A stretch of 64,000 nucleotides of DNA. Source: Azolla caroliniana (taxonomy: Eukaryota; Polypodiophyta). A program made the translations under genes and the position numbers. Numbering within the stretch: the stretch's first letter is position 1; the number at the start of each line of letters is the position of its first letter. This document shows, one piece after another, positions 9,099 to 21,388 of the stretch. Location: positions 13,578,001-13,642,000 of the forward strand of contig JBHGNT010000002.1 of the NCBI GenBank assembly GCA_043228905.1, given 5' to 3'. The notes under the pieces were generated by a model. It was not told the DNA's origin. It made no database searches and saw only the letters and a program-made list of their open reading frames with translations.

Positions 9099-10577
9099 TT
9101 CCCTCTTTCTTAATGGCATTTAACTTGAGGAATTCTACCTAACAAATGCACCTAAGTAATGTATGATCTCTTGTATCATTCCTATAAAGAAATAGTCCAT
9201 GACTAGTGACAATGCTTGCCACTTGTTAGTATTATAGCATTTTAATTATGACAATGTAAACATCAACTATTAAGGACTTCATCCATTGTGAACATGTTCC
9301 ATAATGAAATTCAATATCCCATTGGTGTTCCAATTGATCTCGTCTTGATATTTATTGTAGGAGATTTCCTCTTGACTCAAAATTACAAGGATCTCTAGGG
9401 CACATAGGAATATCTATATCAAATTTGTCATGAGGTTTCATTCCAAACCAAACCAAATTCCTCTAATGTTGCTCGTTCTATAAGACTATCTTTTAAACAA
9501 GTAAGAGTCTTTCAAAACAAGTGATCTACATTTTTAGACATATGCATAGCATGTAATGTATGCCATATCGTGCAATCCTGTAATGTTCTAATGTAAACCT
9601 ATATATTGACAGATTGGGCTCTATCCCTGATTTGTTTGATACGTGTTTATGTCGATCATCATCATTCCCACTTATGCCGATGACTAGTCTAGTAATCCCC
9701 TTCCTCTCTTGATTTTACCAAAATGATGTGTTTGGGTGATGTAATGGGAGATCTGATGGTAGGATATTTTTAGATATGAGAGAGAAATTATAGTTTAGAT
9801 ATTGATCTAAACCAATCATTTGTCAACTTGAACATGGGTGCATGGTTTAAAGTTTACAACCTTTTATCCTTCAACCCCATAGTTAGGGTTTTCTTTAATA
9901 GTGAATGGTAAAATCCCACAAACATGTAGAGCTTGTTTATTTGTTTGTTTGGATGCACATATTGAACATCGATATCACTCCACAAAAATTTTAGAACACC
10001 AATTGGAGGTGCTAAATACATGTTTCAATCCTTAGCTTGCATTTTTTCTAATGATTAATAAAGATAACGTCAAGTGTTCATTTCCTATTCCTAGATGTGG
10101 TGTAGGGTACAATTTGTTATGTAATGATTAGTCAACTAAAACATTTTGATGGTTGCATAAAAAGTGGATTCACAACATCTAGATGGGATCTGTTAAGGCA
10201 CGAAGAGAAAAAATTTGTTGAACATGTTGATAGTGGTGGTAATGTTGTCTATTAAGAAAACAAGCTCAATCACACACCATGGGTGGGCATGTGGGGACAT
10301 TAAAGCCTATTAGGAACTTCGGATTTGGGCTGCCTTTCTATTTAATCATGTGGATACCCTAGACATCTTTCTCATTCTCCCATTCATTGTTAGATTGTTC
10401 CTATTTCTATGTGTACATTCATAGAAGCTTTATCTGTCTATTTATTTATCTCATAAGTCATAACACATATTTATGTATTTTATCTATCCATGATTGTGTT
10501 GCCTTTGGCACACAATCTGAACTTTGTCTTAATTAGTAAATATCCTTGCTCGTTGCAAAATGGATCTAATTAAGGAA
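9099..10577. other. No gene or element recognised
   Basis: The stretch is AT-rich, with stops in all frames. I see no RT, transposase or LTR motif and no clear repeat. It may be old decayed repeat DNA. Confidence 0.6.
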
Positions 10578-10578
10578 A

Positions 10579-10581
<3 letters not shown>

Positions 10582-10654
<73 letters not shown>

Positions 10655-10668
10655 TAGATAGATAGATT
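10582..10668. repeat. Compound microsatellite (TA)n(GA)n(GATA)n
   Basis: About 36 bp of TA is followed by about 32 bp of GA and then GATA units. It lies at the 3' side of the reverse-strand LINE L2 fragment and might derive from its tail. Confidence 0.9.
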
Positions 10669-10722
10669 ATATTATCGTCTTCGGAGGTCAAATATGACCT
10701 ATGAGACCAAAAATATTACATT

Positions 10723-11530
10723 TCACGTAATACATGTGAAAGTGAGTAGTGACTCTTGATGTTCAAGAACTTTACCAATGAATGTTGCAATTGAGAGTGC
10801 ACATTGTGGTTGTGAGAAGAATTCATGCAAAGATTGGGCTTGATCGAAGAGATGTGGAAAGCATGGTCGAATATGATCAAAGGCAGAGCATTGTATCAAA
10901 GTGTGATACTTAGACTCGCGAACTTGTTTAGGGCAAAGTGTGCATAGTCGACCACTCTCATCACTTGTACCCCAACGCCCTGTTTCACATCGCAATGCAT
11001 GTGAGCTAAGTTGCATGGAAGCAATGGTTCGAATGGCAGATTACAGTATGGGCTCTAACATGTATGGCTGTGTACGATTTCCCCGTTCCACAAAGAATAT
11101 GGTTTTGTAGTTAGGTGCAACATGTGTAGTATAATGTGTGAAGCGTGAGCCTTCACACTTGTCCCATGTCATGATACATTGGCGTTGCAAAAATGCCTCA
11201 TTTACAGAAGAATCTAATGATGCATCATGAAGCAAGTGTCTCGCATCCCATCTACCAAACCATTTTTCTATATCTTGCATCCAACCAGAACACAAAATTT
11301 TGCTTTTATGCATCTTTTGGATCTTTTTGCTTGCTTCCCATGCAATTCTAGGAAGTCGATGTGAGGGACTTTTTTGAACCTTAAGCATGTATTCAACAAC
11401 CCTTTCCATGGCCATGATCTCAATGGGAAGCGATCCTGTCTCAAGGAGGAGGAGGGTATAGGGCGTTTGTTTCTTAACTTGTAGAAACTTGGTAAGAAAA
11501 TGCTTTTGGACATTTTCAAACTCTTTCCAC
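10723..11530 (-). mobile_element. LINE L2 C-terminal remnant
   Basis: On the minus strand, two open pieces (about 11530-11041 and 11016-10723) in different frames resemble a LINE ORF2 C-terminus. The first has LLLLETGSLPIEI and RLPRIAWEAS. The second has a zf-RVT-like finger, CETGRWG...CTLCPKQVRESKYHTLIQC. A frame break lies near 11020-11040. The upstream part is missing beyond a GA microsatellite at about 11530-11565. It would have encoded endonuclease-RT, but only the end is left. Confidence 0.6.
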
Positions 11531-11662
11531 ATAGATCTAGAGAGAGAGAGAGAGAGAGAGAGAGACATTAAAAATTTGTAAATATGCAGAATGAAGTGGT
11601 TTGAAGAATATTTGAAGCATTGTAAATTGTAATTATTGATCAAGTATAAATATCTTAAAAGT

Positions 11663-12075
11663 TGTTGAGCGTCAAGCTCAACTCGAGCCGGATCGGCTGA
11701 ATAAGCCTGAGCCGGCAAGCGAGATGGATCGGTAAGTCGTGAGCAACCGAGCCGACAAGCAAACAGAGCCGGTGAGCTGGGGAGCCGGTTAGCCGGATCC
11801 AATCGGTAACCGAAAGCCTAGTATTAGTTTAGACTACTAGGCAATTATAGTCTCGTAGTAAGTGTCAGAAGCTCATGTGAGCATTGAAGTACGCGGTACT
11901 TCTGTCAATCCCACGAGGACTTGTATAAATAGTGTTACTGAGCACAGTTGTATGTATAAAGTAATTATATCGTTTTTGAATATAGCTTTTACGTTCTACT
12001 CTCTTTGTCTCTCTTGTGTACTGTGTATTCCCTACTTTCTCTGTTTTCTAACGCTTCCTCAAGTAATCGTTTACA
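11663..12075 (+). repeat. Copia A 5' LTR
   Basis: It starts TGTTGAGCG and ends CGTTTACA. A TATA box (TATAAAT) lies at 11924-11930. GAGCCGG repeats mark the U3 region. The primer binding site TGGTATCAGAGCG (initiator-Met type) follows directly at 12076. Confidence 0.95.
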
Positions 12076-12088
12076 TGGTATCAGAGCG
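12076..12088 (+). other. Copia A primer binding site
   Basis: TGGTATCAGAGCG directly follows the LTR end and matches the initiator-Met tRNA site typical of plant Copia elements. Confidence 0.85.
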
Positions 12089-12182
12089 TGAGGGTTGAGA
12101 ACCTCCTCGGCAGCCGACAAACGCTTGAAAGCAAACCCTAACAGGTCGTAAAACAGCAGACAAAGAAGTGATGGATAGAGGG

Positions 12183-13850
12183 ATGGCTAGCTCGCTCCTT
12201 GTGGAGAAACTCGACAGATCCAACTAGCGCACCCACTGACAATCGGATGGTGTACACGGAGGCGGATCAGTCCCGTGGGCATGGTGGACAAGGCGGGTCG
12301 GCACGCAATGGAGGTGGCAGGCAAGAGCAAGAACGAAGGCACATAGAACGTGCCGATAGCAGTTTCGAGACTCCCACAGGCAGGGGGAGTCATGGCGACA
12401 CCGGAAGACGACAAGAGAAGTCAGCAACAGAATGCTGGTACTGTGGCAAAAAGGGCCACAAAGAAAGCTAGTGCTGGAGAAAAATCCGGATCTGGCAAGG
12501 CTGGCAAGGATGGCCGACAAAGCTCGCACTACGTGAAGGGATCGGGAGGATCCAAGAACGGTAATGGGCCAGCCTTGGTGATGAAGCACGAGGCGAACTC
12601 GATGAAGAAGACCACTTCCAAATCGGAGGAAGTGTGGTATGTTGACTCTGGTGCGTCGAACCACATGACGAGCCACAAAGAGTGGTTCTCCTTTTTGGAA
12701 AAACTGGATCAACCGGGAGTAGTTGAAACCGGAGACGACACTCCTCACCCAATTGTGCACGTCGGAGAAGTCCCTTTGAGCCACGTCAGACAGAAGGGGA
12801 AGCTGATGAACGTATTACACGTTTCGACAATCACGAAGAACCTGGTGTCGGTCAGATAGATCGTCGACCAGGGGATGCAGGTGCGGTTTATGCACCTTGG
12901 GTGCTTCATCGAGGAAGAGGGCCAAATTATTGCGCAAGGGCGCAGAGACAGGAGGATGTATATCCTCGACACCAATGACATCGGCACCGCTCTGTTTGCA
13001 AAAGGACAGAAGGTCGAATTGGACATCGACCTGTGGCACAAGCGGATAGGCCACGTCAATTACCGGAGACTTCAAGTCCTACAAACGAAACAAGTTGTTT
13101 TCGGTTTGTCGAAGTTTAGCGGCCGGAAGGCCCAAGTATGTGAAGCCTGCCAACTCAGGAAGCAAGATCGGCTTCCATTCCCTACCGAACGTAACCGAAG
13201 CCGTAACAAGATCGACCTAATCCATTCGGATGTGTGGGGACCGGCACAGAATGTTAGTCTTGGCGGGAGTCGATATTTTGTCTCCTTCATCGACGACTAT
13301 ACGCGGCACACATGGATCTACCTCATCGAGCGGAAGAGTGAAGTCTTCGAGTGTTTCCAGAGTCTCCAAAACATGGTGGAACGGGAATCAGAGAGGAAGA
13401 TCAAATGCCTGTGGTTGGATGGCAGGAAAGAATACTTTTCCGGCCAATTCAACAGTTATCTGCAACAAACAGGAATTCAGCGAGAGTTCAGCTGCAGATA
13501 CACACCGCAACAGAACGGTGTTGCCAAGAGGAAGAACTAGTCGCTTATCGATGCGGCAAGGGCAATGCTGGAGGAGAAGAGCATGCCCAACTTCTACTGG
13601 GTGGAGGCAGTTTGAACGGATGTCTACATCCAGAACCGGATCGGTGACAAGGTGTCAGCTCACGAGCTGTATTTCGGGCGGAAGCCGAATTTAAGACACC
13701 TTAAGATCTTCGGTAGCATTGCGTATGTGCATATACCGGATGAGAAGCAGAGGAAGCTGGATGCAAAATCGGAAAAATGCATCCTAGTCGGCTATGCTCA
13801 AGAGCAAAAGGGTTATAAGTGTTATAACCCCCCGACAAAGCAGGTCTAAG
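12183..13850 (+). pseudogene. Copia A gag-protease-integrase region, broken
   Basis: Gag begins at ATG 12183 (MASSLLVEKLDRSN) and stops at once because most of the capsid region is deleted. The remaining nucleocapsid has a zinc knuckle start, CWYCGKKGHKES, then TAG at 12469. Protease has DSGASNHMTS. A TAG at 12857-12859 follows LVSVR. The pre-integrase finger (LWHKRIGHVN...CEAC) and integrase core follow at 12875-13540, with HSDVWGP and the second Asp in LDGRKEYF. The catalytic Glu is replaced by Lys (NGVAKRKN), and stops occur at 13538-13540 and after WVEAV. The protein was a particle and integration machine and is now dead. Confidence 0.85.
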
Positions 13851-14045
13851 TTAGTCGAGATGTCGAGTTTGATGAATCGGCATCGTGGTACTCCTTACCG
13901 ACTCCGACTTCCGAATCTGACCCGATGCCGGTGGATGTGGCTAGTGAGCTTGAACCGGCCCAGGTAGAGGATGATGAAGCGTGGACTCAAGATGAGAGTT
14001 CAGAATCGTTCCGGTTGAGTGGGCCAAACGAGAGACTGAGTCAAT

Positions 14046-15119
14046 TTGACCAGTCCGATGAGGAACCGGCGAGTAGTGGAGACTCTGCCGTGCACTCCCC
14101 GTGCAAGGAACCGAGGAGAAGGGGAAGAGAAGGGGAAGAAGAAGATCCCGGAATTCGAAACCGGCAAAAATGAGTCGGATCGGTGTACGTCCGATTTCGG
14201 CAAGCAGAATGGCGGATCTTCGGCAACGAAGACCAATTCGGCCAAGAAGGGCCTCAAATCGGGTAACGGTGAGTTACATCGGTCCACCCACCAGAAGGAT
14301 CCCATAAAGCGGTATGGGTACAATGAGTACATGGCGCATCACTATGCGTACATGACTAAGGTGGCGGAAGTACGTGAGCCGGAGAGCTACGTAGAAGCGG
14401 CCAAGGACGCAAATTGGCGTGCCGCTATGGACGAAGAAATGCGGGCACTCGATGCCAACGAGACATGGGACCTGGTTGACCCTCCTCGTCATTGTAAACC
14501 GATCGGATGCAAGTGGGTGGACAAAGTAAAGTACAACGCCGACAGTTTAGTTAACCGGTACAAGGTCCGGTTAGTGGCGAAGGGATATGCGCAGACCCAC
14601 GGAATCGACTACGATGAGACCTTTGCTCCTGTAGCGAAGATGACGACGGTTCGAATGGTGCTAGCGGTTGCTGCGGCAAGGGGGTGGCATCTTCATCAGA
14701 TGGATGTGAAGAATTCATTTCTTCAAGGTGATCTTGAAGAAGAAGTCGTTATGACTCAGCCTCTAGGTTTTCAATTGGAGATGAACAAGTCGGCGGTATG
14801 CCGACTGAAGAAGTCGTTGTACGGCCTGAAGCAAGCCCCTCGAGCTTGGAATGCGAAGATCACGCACCGGTTGCGTAAGATGGGGTTTGTGGCCTCCAAA
14901 CCAGACTCTTCGTTGTTCATCCGGCAAGGCTCAACCGGTCCGGTATGTATACTGCTGTATGTTGATGATCTAGTCATCACTGGACCGGGTGTTCCGGAAA
15001 TCAACCGTGTCAAGTCCCGGTTGTCGAACGCATTTGAGATGAAGGATCTGGGGGACCTTCATTATTTTCTTGGGATCGAGGTGATCCGAAACCCGGACAA
15101 CATATTGCTCTCACAATGA
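14046..15119 (+). pseudogene. Copia A reverse transcriptase domain
   Basis: The longest open piece of A (357 codons) covers most of RT. It has [31 protein letters not shown], the [16 protein letters not shown] block and an intact YVDD (14958-14969). Before it lies an acidic, Lys-rich linker. It stops at TGA 15117-15119 in the segment that usually reads LSQRHYV. The start ATG at 14046 is only the first in this broken frame. Confidence 0.85.
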
Positions 15120-15860
15120 CATTATGTCTTGAATATGTTGTACAAGTTCGGCATGACAGAATGCCGACCTGTATCCACACCCTTGGACCGGAACTAGAAG
15201 CTTCCTCCCAACTCAGGACCGGCCTGCAACGAGCAACGGTTCCGAAAAATTGTCGGAAGCCTTATTTACTTGACTATCACGCGACCCGACATCAGCTATC
15301 CGGTCGGAATGATAAGTCAGTTCATGCAGAAGCCGACCGTGGAGCACCTTCAGTGCGCGCAATGGATATTGCGGAATGTCAGCGACACGAAGGACCGGGG
15401 ACTGTTATACCGGCGAGGTATAACCGAAGAGCTCGTCCGTTACACGGATGCCGACTAGGCCAGCGATGCATTAGATCGCCGATCAACCTCTGGTTACATG
15501 TTTTCCCTTGGTAGCGTAGCTGTTGTATGGATCAGCAAAAAGCAGCCAACAGTTGCTCTGTCGAGCACTGAGGTTGAGTATCGGGGCGCTACCATTGCCA
15601 CCTGTGAAGCCATTTGGCTTCGGCGACTGCTGCGAGACTTGCGGATCGAGGTACCGACCCTGATCCCGATTTATTGTGATAACATCAGTAGCATGCAGCT
15701 CGCCAAGAACCCCGTATTCCATGCTCTTACAAAGCACATAGAAGTGCACTATCACTTCGTGCGTGAGCGTGTCTTGAGCGGTGAGGTTGAACTTCGGTAT
15801 GTTCACACGGATCAGTAAGTTGCTGACATCTTCACCAAACCACTCGGATCGGACAAGATA
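15120..15860 (+). pseudogene. Copia A RT end and RNase H, frameshifted
   Basis: The open pieces at 15270-15458 (TRPDISYPVGMISQFMQ) and 15498-15818 carry the RT tail and RNase H. The latter includes [26 protein letters not shown] and the TKHIE motif. TAG and TGA codons separate them, one after VHTDQ at 15816-15818. The PPT at 16405-16414 (GAGGGGGAG) and the 3' LTR follow after about 540 bp of low-complexity, charged coding remnant. Confidence 0.8.
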
Positions 15861-16414
15861 CAACACTTCACCGAAATGCTTGATGTTCAACATCTCGACG
15901 TGCCACACTTGAGGGGGAGAACGGGCAAAGACACCGGAACGGGCAAAGGCAAAGAGACCGCTGATTGTGCCAGTCAGGGAAGAAGAGAAGGCGGCAGAGT
16001 GAAGAAGGACAGAGCCGAACAAAGTAAGAAGGCCAAGACCCGGACGTGGTCTGATGTGGTGAAGGGCCTTAAACCGAAAGACGAGTCGGAGGATACCGAG
16101 TCGGACAAGAGCTTGAACGAATCGGGGACAACCGATTCGGACCAACAGACGGATCCAGATGAACCGAATGAACTGGAGGCCATCGCGGAGGAACCGACGG
16201 ATCAGCAAGCGCCAGAGTCATAACAGCGAAGGAGCTGAGAGGGGCCTATTGAGAAGGTTGAGGCGCGCAGAACAAGAGGAGTCGCGGCAAACAGAATTGG
16301 ACCGGACGAGGAGTGCGAGCAAGGCGGAGCAATGCCAGGAGAAGTCGGTTGGAAGAACCGACTGCCACAGAGACTAACACTAGGATCCAACCTCAAGTTC
16401 AGCTTGAGGGGGAG

Positions 16415-16828
16415 TGTTGAGCGTCAAGCTCAATTGGAGCCGGATCTGCTGAATAAGCCTGAGCCGGCAAGCGACATGGATTGGTAAGCCGTGAGCAACC
16501 GAGCTGGCAAGCAACAGAGCCGGTGAGCTGGGGAGCCGATTAGCCGGATCCAATCGGTAACTGAAAGCCTAGTATTAGTTTAGACTACTAGGCAATTATA
16601 GTCTCGTAGTAAGTGTCAGAAGCTCGTGTGAGCATTGAAGTACGCGGTACTTTTGTCAGTCCCACGAGGACTTGTATAAATAGTGCTACTGAGCACAGTT
16701 GTATGTACAGAGTAATTATATCGTTTTTGAATATAGCTTTTACGTTCTGCTCTCTTTGTCTCTCCCGTGTACTCCGTGTATTCCCTACTTTCTCTATTTT
16801 CTAACGCTTCCGCAAGTAATCGTTTACA
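16415..16828 (+). repeat. Copia A 3' LTR
   Basis: It is a 414-bp copy of the LTR at 11663, with a TATA box at 16675-16681 and an end at CGTTTACA. It is preceded by TTGAGGGGGAG, the polypurine tract. Confidence 0.95.
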
Positions 16829-16871
16829 AAAGTTTACTGAGAAAGCCAATGCACAAGTATATCGAACATAG

Positions 16872-17161
16872 TATTTAAGCTTACTCAACTTCCCGGGGGT
16901 GGGAACACACTTTAGGATACTCAAGTGTGTGAACACCCCACCTCCTTGTATAGTAATTAGTGTGTCATAGAAGTTAATGTTCTATGTGTCCAACCTCTTT
17001 CCCAAGAGGCGATACTAGTAAGAGAACTTAGAGAGAAGGTGAGTACATAAGCACCTTCTCCTTCTCTTTGTATATTGTTGGCTATTCTTGTTTTCCTTGT
17101 TAATACAACTTTTTGGTTTTCTGTAACTGCTGAGCTCTCTCTCTCTCTTCACACTCACTCA

Positions 17162-17194
<33 letters not shown>

Positions 17195-17230
17195 TTCTTC
17201 CGTTGCATAGAATCCATCTACTTCTTTACA
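16872..17230 (+). repeat. Copia B 5' LTR (left edge uncertain)
   Basis: The sequence ends TTCTTTACA directly before TGGTATCAGAGGG (17231), as do the Copia I and solo LTRs. It contains a CT run and a CA microsatellite (about 17135-17192). The start is judged from a weak match of TATTTAAGCTTACTCAAC to the LTR starts at 19011 and 62747. Confidence 0.6.
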
Positions 17231-17379
17231 TGGTATCAGAGGGCATGGTAGCTTGATCTAAGCCCATCGCTCCTGCGTGTGTTGTGCCTGATTCTGTGTT
17301 TGGAAAGAACCAGTTGATCGCTATAGCAGCAATCTGCACAGTTCGCATCAAGAAGAAGAAGAAGAAGAAGAAGCTCGAC

Positions 17380-18300
17380 ATGAACACATATATGGGAAGC
17401 TCTCTTCCTACCGAAAAGCTCGACAGAAACAACTTTGCCTCTTGGGCGTACAAGATGCATCAATACCTTGTCATCCAAGGCTATTGGAGTTATGTCGAAG
17501 GGGCAAACGAGAATCAACCCAACCCAACACATGTCGACTACCCAGCTTGGGAGCAAGCGGTGAGTCGTGTGTTGTATTGCCTTGCATCATGCGTCCATGA
17601 TCACATGCTCGGCTACATCCGGGAGGCCAAAACGTTGAAGGAGGCATGGGGGAACCTCAAGAAGATTTTCATGGCCAACATGATTGCAAGAAAGCTTCAA
17701 CTCCATCAAGAGTTGAACAGTATACAACAGAGGGACATGTCAATCGGTATACACTTTGAAGATCAAGGAGCTCTTCGATGCCCTTGGGTCGATCAATGTT
17801 AGCATTGATGACGATGAAATGGTGCAGGTTTGCCTCGGAGGCTTAGCATCTCGATTCGGAGCCATTCGGTCGATAGTCCTCACGAGGGAGAATCCTCCCT
17901 CTAATCTCTAGCTGATGCTACTGGTCGAGGAGAATCATGTTCAAACAAAAAGCAATGTGCAAGAAGGACAAATGCTCTATTCGAACTTCGATGGAGGAAG
18001 ATGACAAGGTAGGGGATGAAGAAGCTGATTTGGCCAACGCCGACACAACCAAGGGCAACATCGAGAACATAACTTCTATTACTGACAAGACGTGTCGAAC
18101 GTGCGAGGCGGAGCATCCAGAAGAAGGGGGAGCAATTAGGCCGGACCCAGCCGACAAAACAATCCTGCTCAGTGTAAATTTGGCCACTATGAGGCAGAGT
18201 GTCAGAAAAAGAAGAGTGAGTCAGCCTCCACAAGCCGACAACTCACAAACTACGCCTCCAACTCCAATTACAACAATCATGGCAGAATGTGTGTGATGAG
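17380..18300 (+). pseudogene. Copia B gag, frameshifted
   Basis: The start ATG 17380 follows a purine-rich AAG run, as in Copia I. The product begins MNTYMGSSLPTEKLDRNN and continues with the YWSYVEGAN and AWEQAVSRVLYC blocks of this Copia Gag family. After IQQRDMS the frame slips and stops at 17802. The DDDEMVQVCLGG block continues in another frame at about 17805-17865. The nucleocapsid part is degenerate, with no clean zinc knuckle. Confidence 0.8.
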
Positions 18301-18339
18301 GCATAGAGCAAACTCGATGATAACCTCCAACCCGACCAA

Positions 18340-19010
18340 CACCTCCAAACCAGAAGATGTATGTTTTGTCGATTCGGGTTCATTCAACCACATGACATCT
18401 CACGAGGATTGGTTCAAGCAACTAGGAAAGCTCGAACGACCGGACTAACACAATTGGGGATGACACAATTCACCCCATTCAGCATGTGGGCAATGTCCCA
18501 TTTGGGGAAGAAGGAAACCAAACCTACATCAAGAACATTTTGCATGTTCCTACAATAACAAAGAACTTGGTCTCAGTTGGCCAAATAATCGAACAAGGCA
18601 TGCAAGTGCGCTTCAACAATGGAGGATGCTTCATTGGAAAAGAAGGCTAACTCATCGCATGCGGTTGGAGATGTTCATCCTCAACTCTCATGAGATGAAC
18701 TCGACAATGTATGCCAAGGGCCCAAGTGCCAAAGAGACAACACTGACATAGAGCTGTGGCACAAGCGAATTGGCCACATTAACCTCCAAAAGCTTAGAGG
18801 AATGCAGTCGAAAGGAGTCATCTTCGGACATCTGACTTTTACTGAAAAGGAGAGAGTAGGCCTGTGCGAAGCTTGTTAATTTGGCAAACAACACCATCAA
18901 CTGTTCCCAAAGGAGACGAATGTGAGCAAAGGGATCCTGGATGTAATACATTCACATGTATGGGGACCAGCCCAAATGGCAACATTTGGTGGCTGCCCAT
19001 ACTACGTAAT
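18340..19010 (+). pseudogene. Copia B protease and start of integrase
   Basis: CFVDSGSFNHMTSHEDW (about 18361-18411) is the protease active site. LWHKRIGHINLQKL at about 18755-18796 and the following CEAC form the pre-integrase finger; a stop replaces the residue after CEAC. VIHSHVWGPAQ carries His where the first catalytic Asp is expected. The reading continues, across the solo LTR, at 19400. Confidence 0.8.
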
Positions 19011-19399
19011 TGTTGAGAATCAAGCTCAACCTAGTCTAGTGTGTGAACACACCCTTGAGAGTGTATGAAAACTCAAAGGTCAAAAGTCACACCACTACTC
19101 TCTACACATTAACTATGTGTCATAGAATCATATTCTATGACACATAACTAATGAGTTTCCACACTCCCCATGACCGATGAGCTTCAGTAGTTAATGAAGA
19201 GAGAGGGTGACTATATAAAGCGCCCTCCTCCTACTTTGCAATGTGTCGGTTAATCTCCTTTGTAATATACATCTTCTTGAGTATTCTATTTTCTATCTAT
19301 CTTGTGTCTCTCTCCTCTCCTCTCCTCTTCTCAAACACACACACAGAATACACATCTCTAACCTATTCCGTTGCACAGAATCACCATCGATTCTTTACA
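19011..19399 (+). mobile_element. Solo LTR, Copia I-like family
   Basis: A 389-bp sequence starts TGTTGAGAATC and ends TTCTTTACA. It is flanked by GTAAT (19006-19010) and GTAAC (19400-19404), a target-site duplication with one change. TATATAAAG lies near 19212, and a CT/CA tract lies near the end. It is related to the Copia I 5' LTR at 62747. No interior follows, so it was left by recombination between two LTRs. Confidence 0.88.
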
Positions 19400-19455
19400 G
19401 TAACGTTTATCGACGACTTCACCAGACATACTTGGATCTACGCCATGTGGTAGAA

Positions 19456-19926
19456 TGTTAAGTACACATAACGTTGGTGAGGGTTGGTCACTAATATTTA
19501 CATTAGTGAAGGGTATGTTCACTAATGTTAAAAAAGGGGCTAATGTGATTGGATAGAAGGAATGACAGGTGCATGCACTATCATGATTTGGGAAACCAAT
19601 GAATGGAGACCCTTTTAGAAAGGCACATCTATTCAAGGGGCCTAGGAAAAGGTATAAATATGAGGATTAGCTACCTCATAAGGACACGTGGGAAGGTTGT
19701 TGTCTTAGACACCGGTGGTGCGGGCTTGGCTTTCATCTCGACGATCGTGTTTATCTCTTCCAAGGTATTAGTCATCCTAATATCCGGCGGTATTGGACGT
19801 CGGTGGTAGGTTGGCTATGTCTAGATCATAGCTCGAGAGTGTTCGGGTGGAACAGTTTCTTCTATCCAATCTATTTTCCTTCTTTTACTTTACTTTGGTC
19901 TATTCATTAGTAATAGACTCTTAACA
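19456..19926 (+). repeat. Chromovirus D 5' LTR
   Basis: It begins TGTTAAGTACAC and ends CTCTTAACA. TATAAATA lies at 19653-19660. The sequence TGGTATTAGAGCA at 19928 is the primer site, one change from the initiator-Met type. Confidence 0.92.
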
Positions 19927-21388
19927 GTGGTATTAGAGCATTTACTAACATGTTTTTTGTTGTTTTGATGTTTTTTGCATGTGAGCGATGGGGATCTATA
20001 ACAAGGCTCGTCATGCTCTTCACAGGATCAAAACAACATTCTTAACCCGGTATTCTTCTTTCTCGATCTCTCTCTCCTTTTCTTTGATGTGTTCTTCAAG
20101 TTGGTCGAATCAAATTTGTATTACGTTTTATTTTCTTTCTTTCTACTTTCTACCATGCTACGATTTTAATTATTATTGGGCATTGGGCTGCGCCTGTTTG
20201 CACTAATCGCACACACTCAACTCATGGCCCTTTTCAATAATGCGATGTATCTCCCACTCTCCCCTCTCTTGAGCCATCTCTTACAATAATAATTATTCTT
20301 GTGCATTGGATTGAACGTGCTTGCCTAATCGCACACGCTCACCTCATGGCCCTTTTGCATATGATGTTGGGTATGCCACTCTTCCCTTTATTGAGCCATC
20401 ACTTGGCCAATTCTATCGGATGTTGTGGCCTTGACGAGGTGTATGTCGCCTACCTATGCCACTCTACTCTATATTGAGCCATCACTTGACCGATTCTATG
20501 GGATGTGGTGGTCTTGAGGAGGTGCATGTCAACTATGCTAGGGTTTCTTACCTTATGGCATGCTTAATGTTCATACACCTAATTGATTATTATTCTACCT
20601 ATTTTTTAATTACACAAGTTATCTTCTCCCTTTCTTTAGATTTTCTTATGATTTTCATCTACCCACCCACACTTCACTATTTTTTTAACCTTAATTTTTA
20701 TGTTCATCTACATTATTTATGTGTGTTTCCCTATTGGGTAACGATTTTGTGTAGTCCATTTTTTTCGTATTAAGTGGGCATCATGCCGTTTTTTAAATAT
20801 TTTTCCAAAGTGTCCTCTAGGTTTAACTCATGTAATTGAGCCTTAGAATTCGATTAAAAACACATGAGTACTACATCTTTGCGCACAACACCACCACCAT
20901 TTGTATCAACTTGTGGCTTATGTCACAATTGTGCACATTACAATCTCCATATTGGGATGGATATGTGCATACCTCGCACCATCCATTTATTGGTGGCATT
21001 TTTTTTTAGTAGACAACACATGGTTTTTTAACCTTATTTTCGTCACTTCTTGACTCTTATAGATAGTGACTTCTTTTTTTTTTCATAACATTTGCTTGCT
21101 ACTCGCAAGACTAGAATATTACTTGCGAGTGCACTTGTTTTTTCATGTAATACACTTTCTTGACCATATCAATACATGTTTGGTTGGCATTCTAATATAA
21201 GGCTAACTAGGAAACTACATTGATGTTAGAACCATGGTTGAGCCTCGGGGAGCCGCCATGATTATTCAAGATAGAGATCCGAGAAAGACATCTTAGCTAT
21301 GTTTTCCCCCATGGTTTTTAAAACACCATAGTGTTACCATAGTTATCGGATCTCGAATCACATCTCATATATCTAGAGGGGTAAAGAC
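19927..21388 (+). other. Chromovirus D untranslated leader with internal repeats
   Basis: About 1.46 kb between the primer site and gag holds no convincing protein. At 20200-20540 there are three or four imperfect repeats built from CGCACACRCTCAMCTCATGG, a block ending TTGAGCCATC, and GATTCTATNGGATG. The rest is T-rich. Such a leader may hold packaging or translation signals, but none can be named. Confidence 0.6.

Larger units (their letters stand above)
11663..16828 (+). mobile_element. Ty1/Copia retrotransposon A, complete ends, decayed coding
   Basis: LTRs of 413 and 414 bp flank a Copia-order interior (gag, protease, integrase, RT, RNase H). The target-site duplication AAAGT is perfect (11658-11662 and 16829-16833). 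About twenty differences separate the LTRs, near 5 %. The gag is mostly deleted and pol has several stops. Elements C and F belong to the same broad family, judging by their RT and their TGTTGAG LTR starts. Confidence 0.93.

Noticed and set aside
17314-17379. Poly-Lys N-terminal extension of Copia B Gag
   Set aside because: The AAG run is leader; the related Copia I has the same run before its ATG, so Gag starts at 17380.
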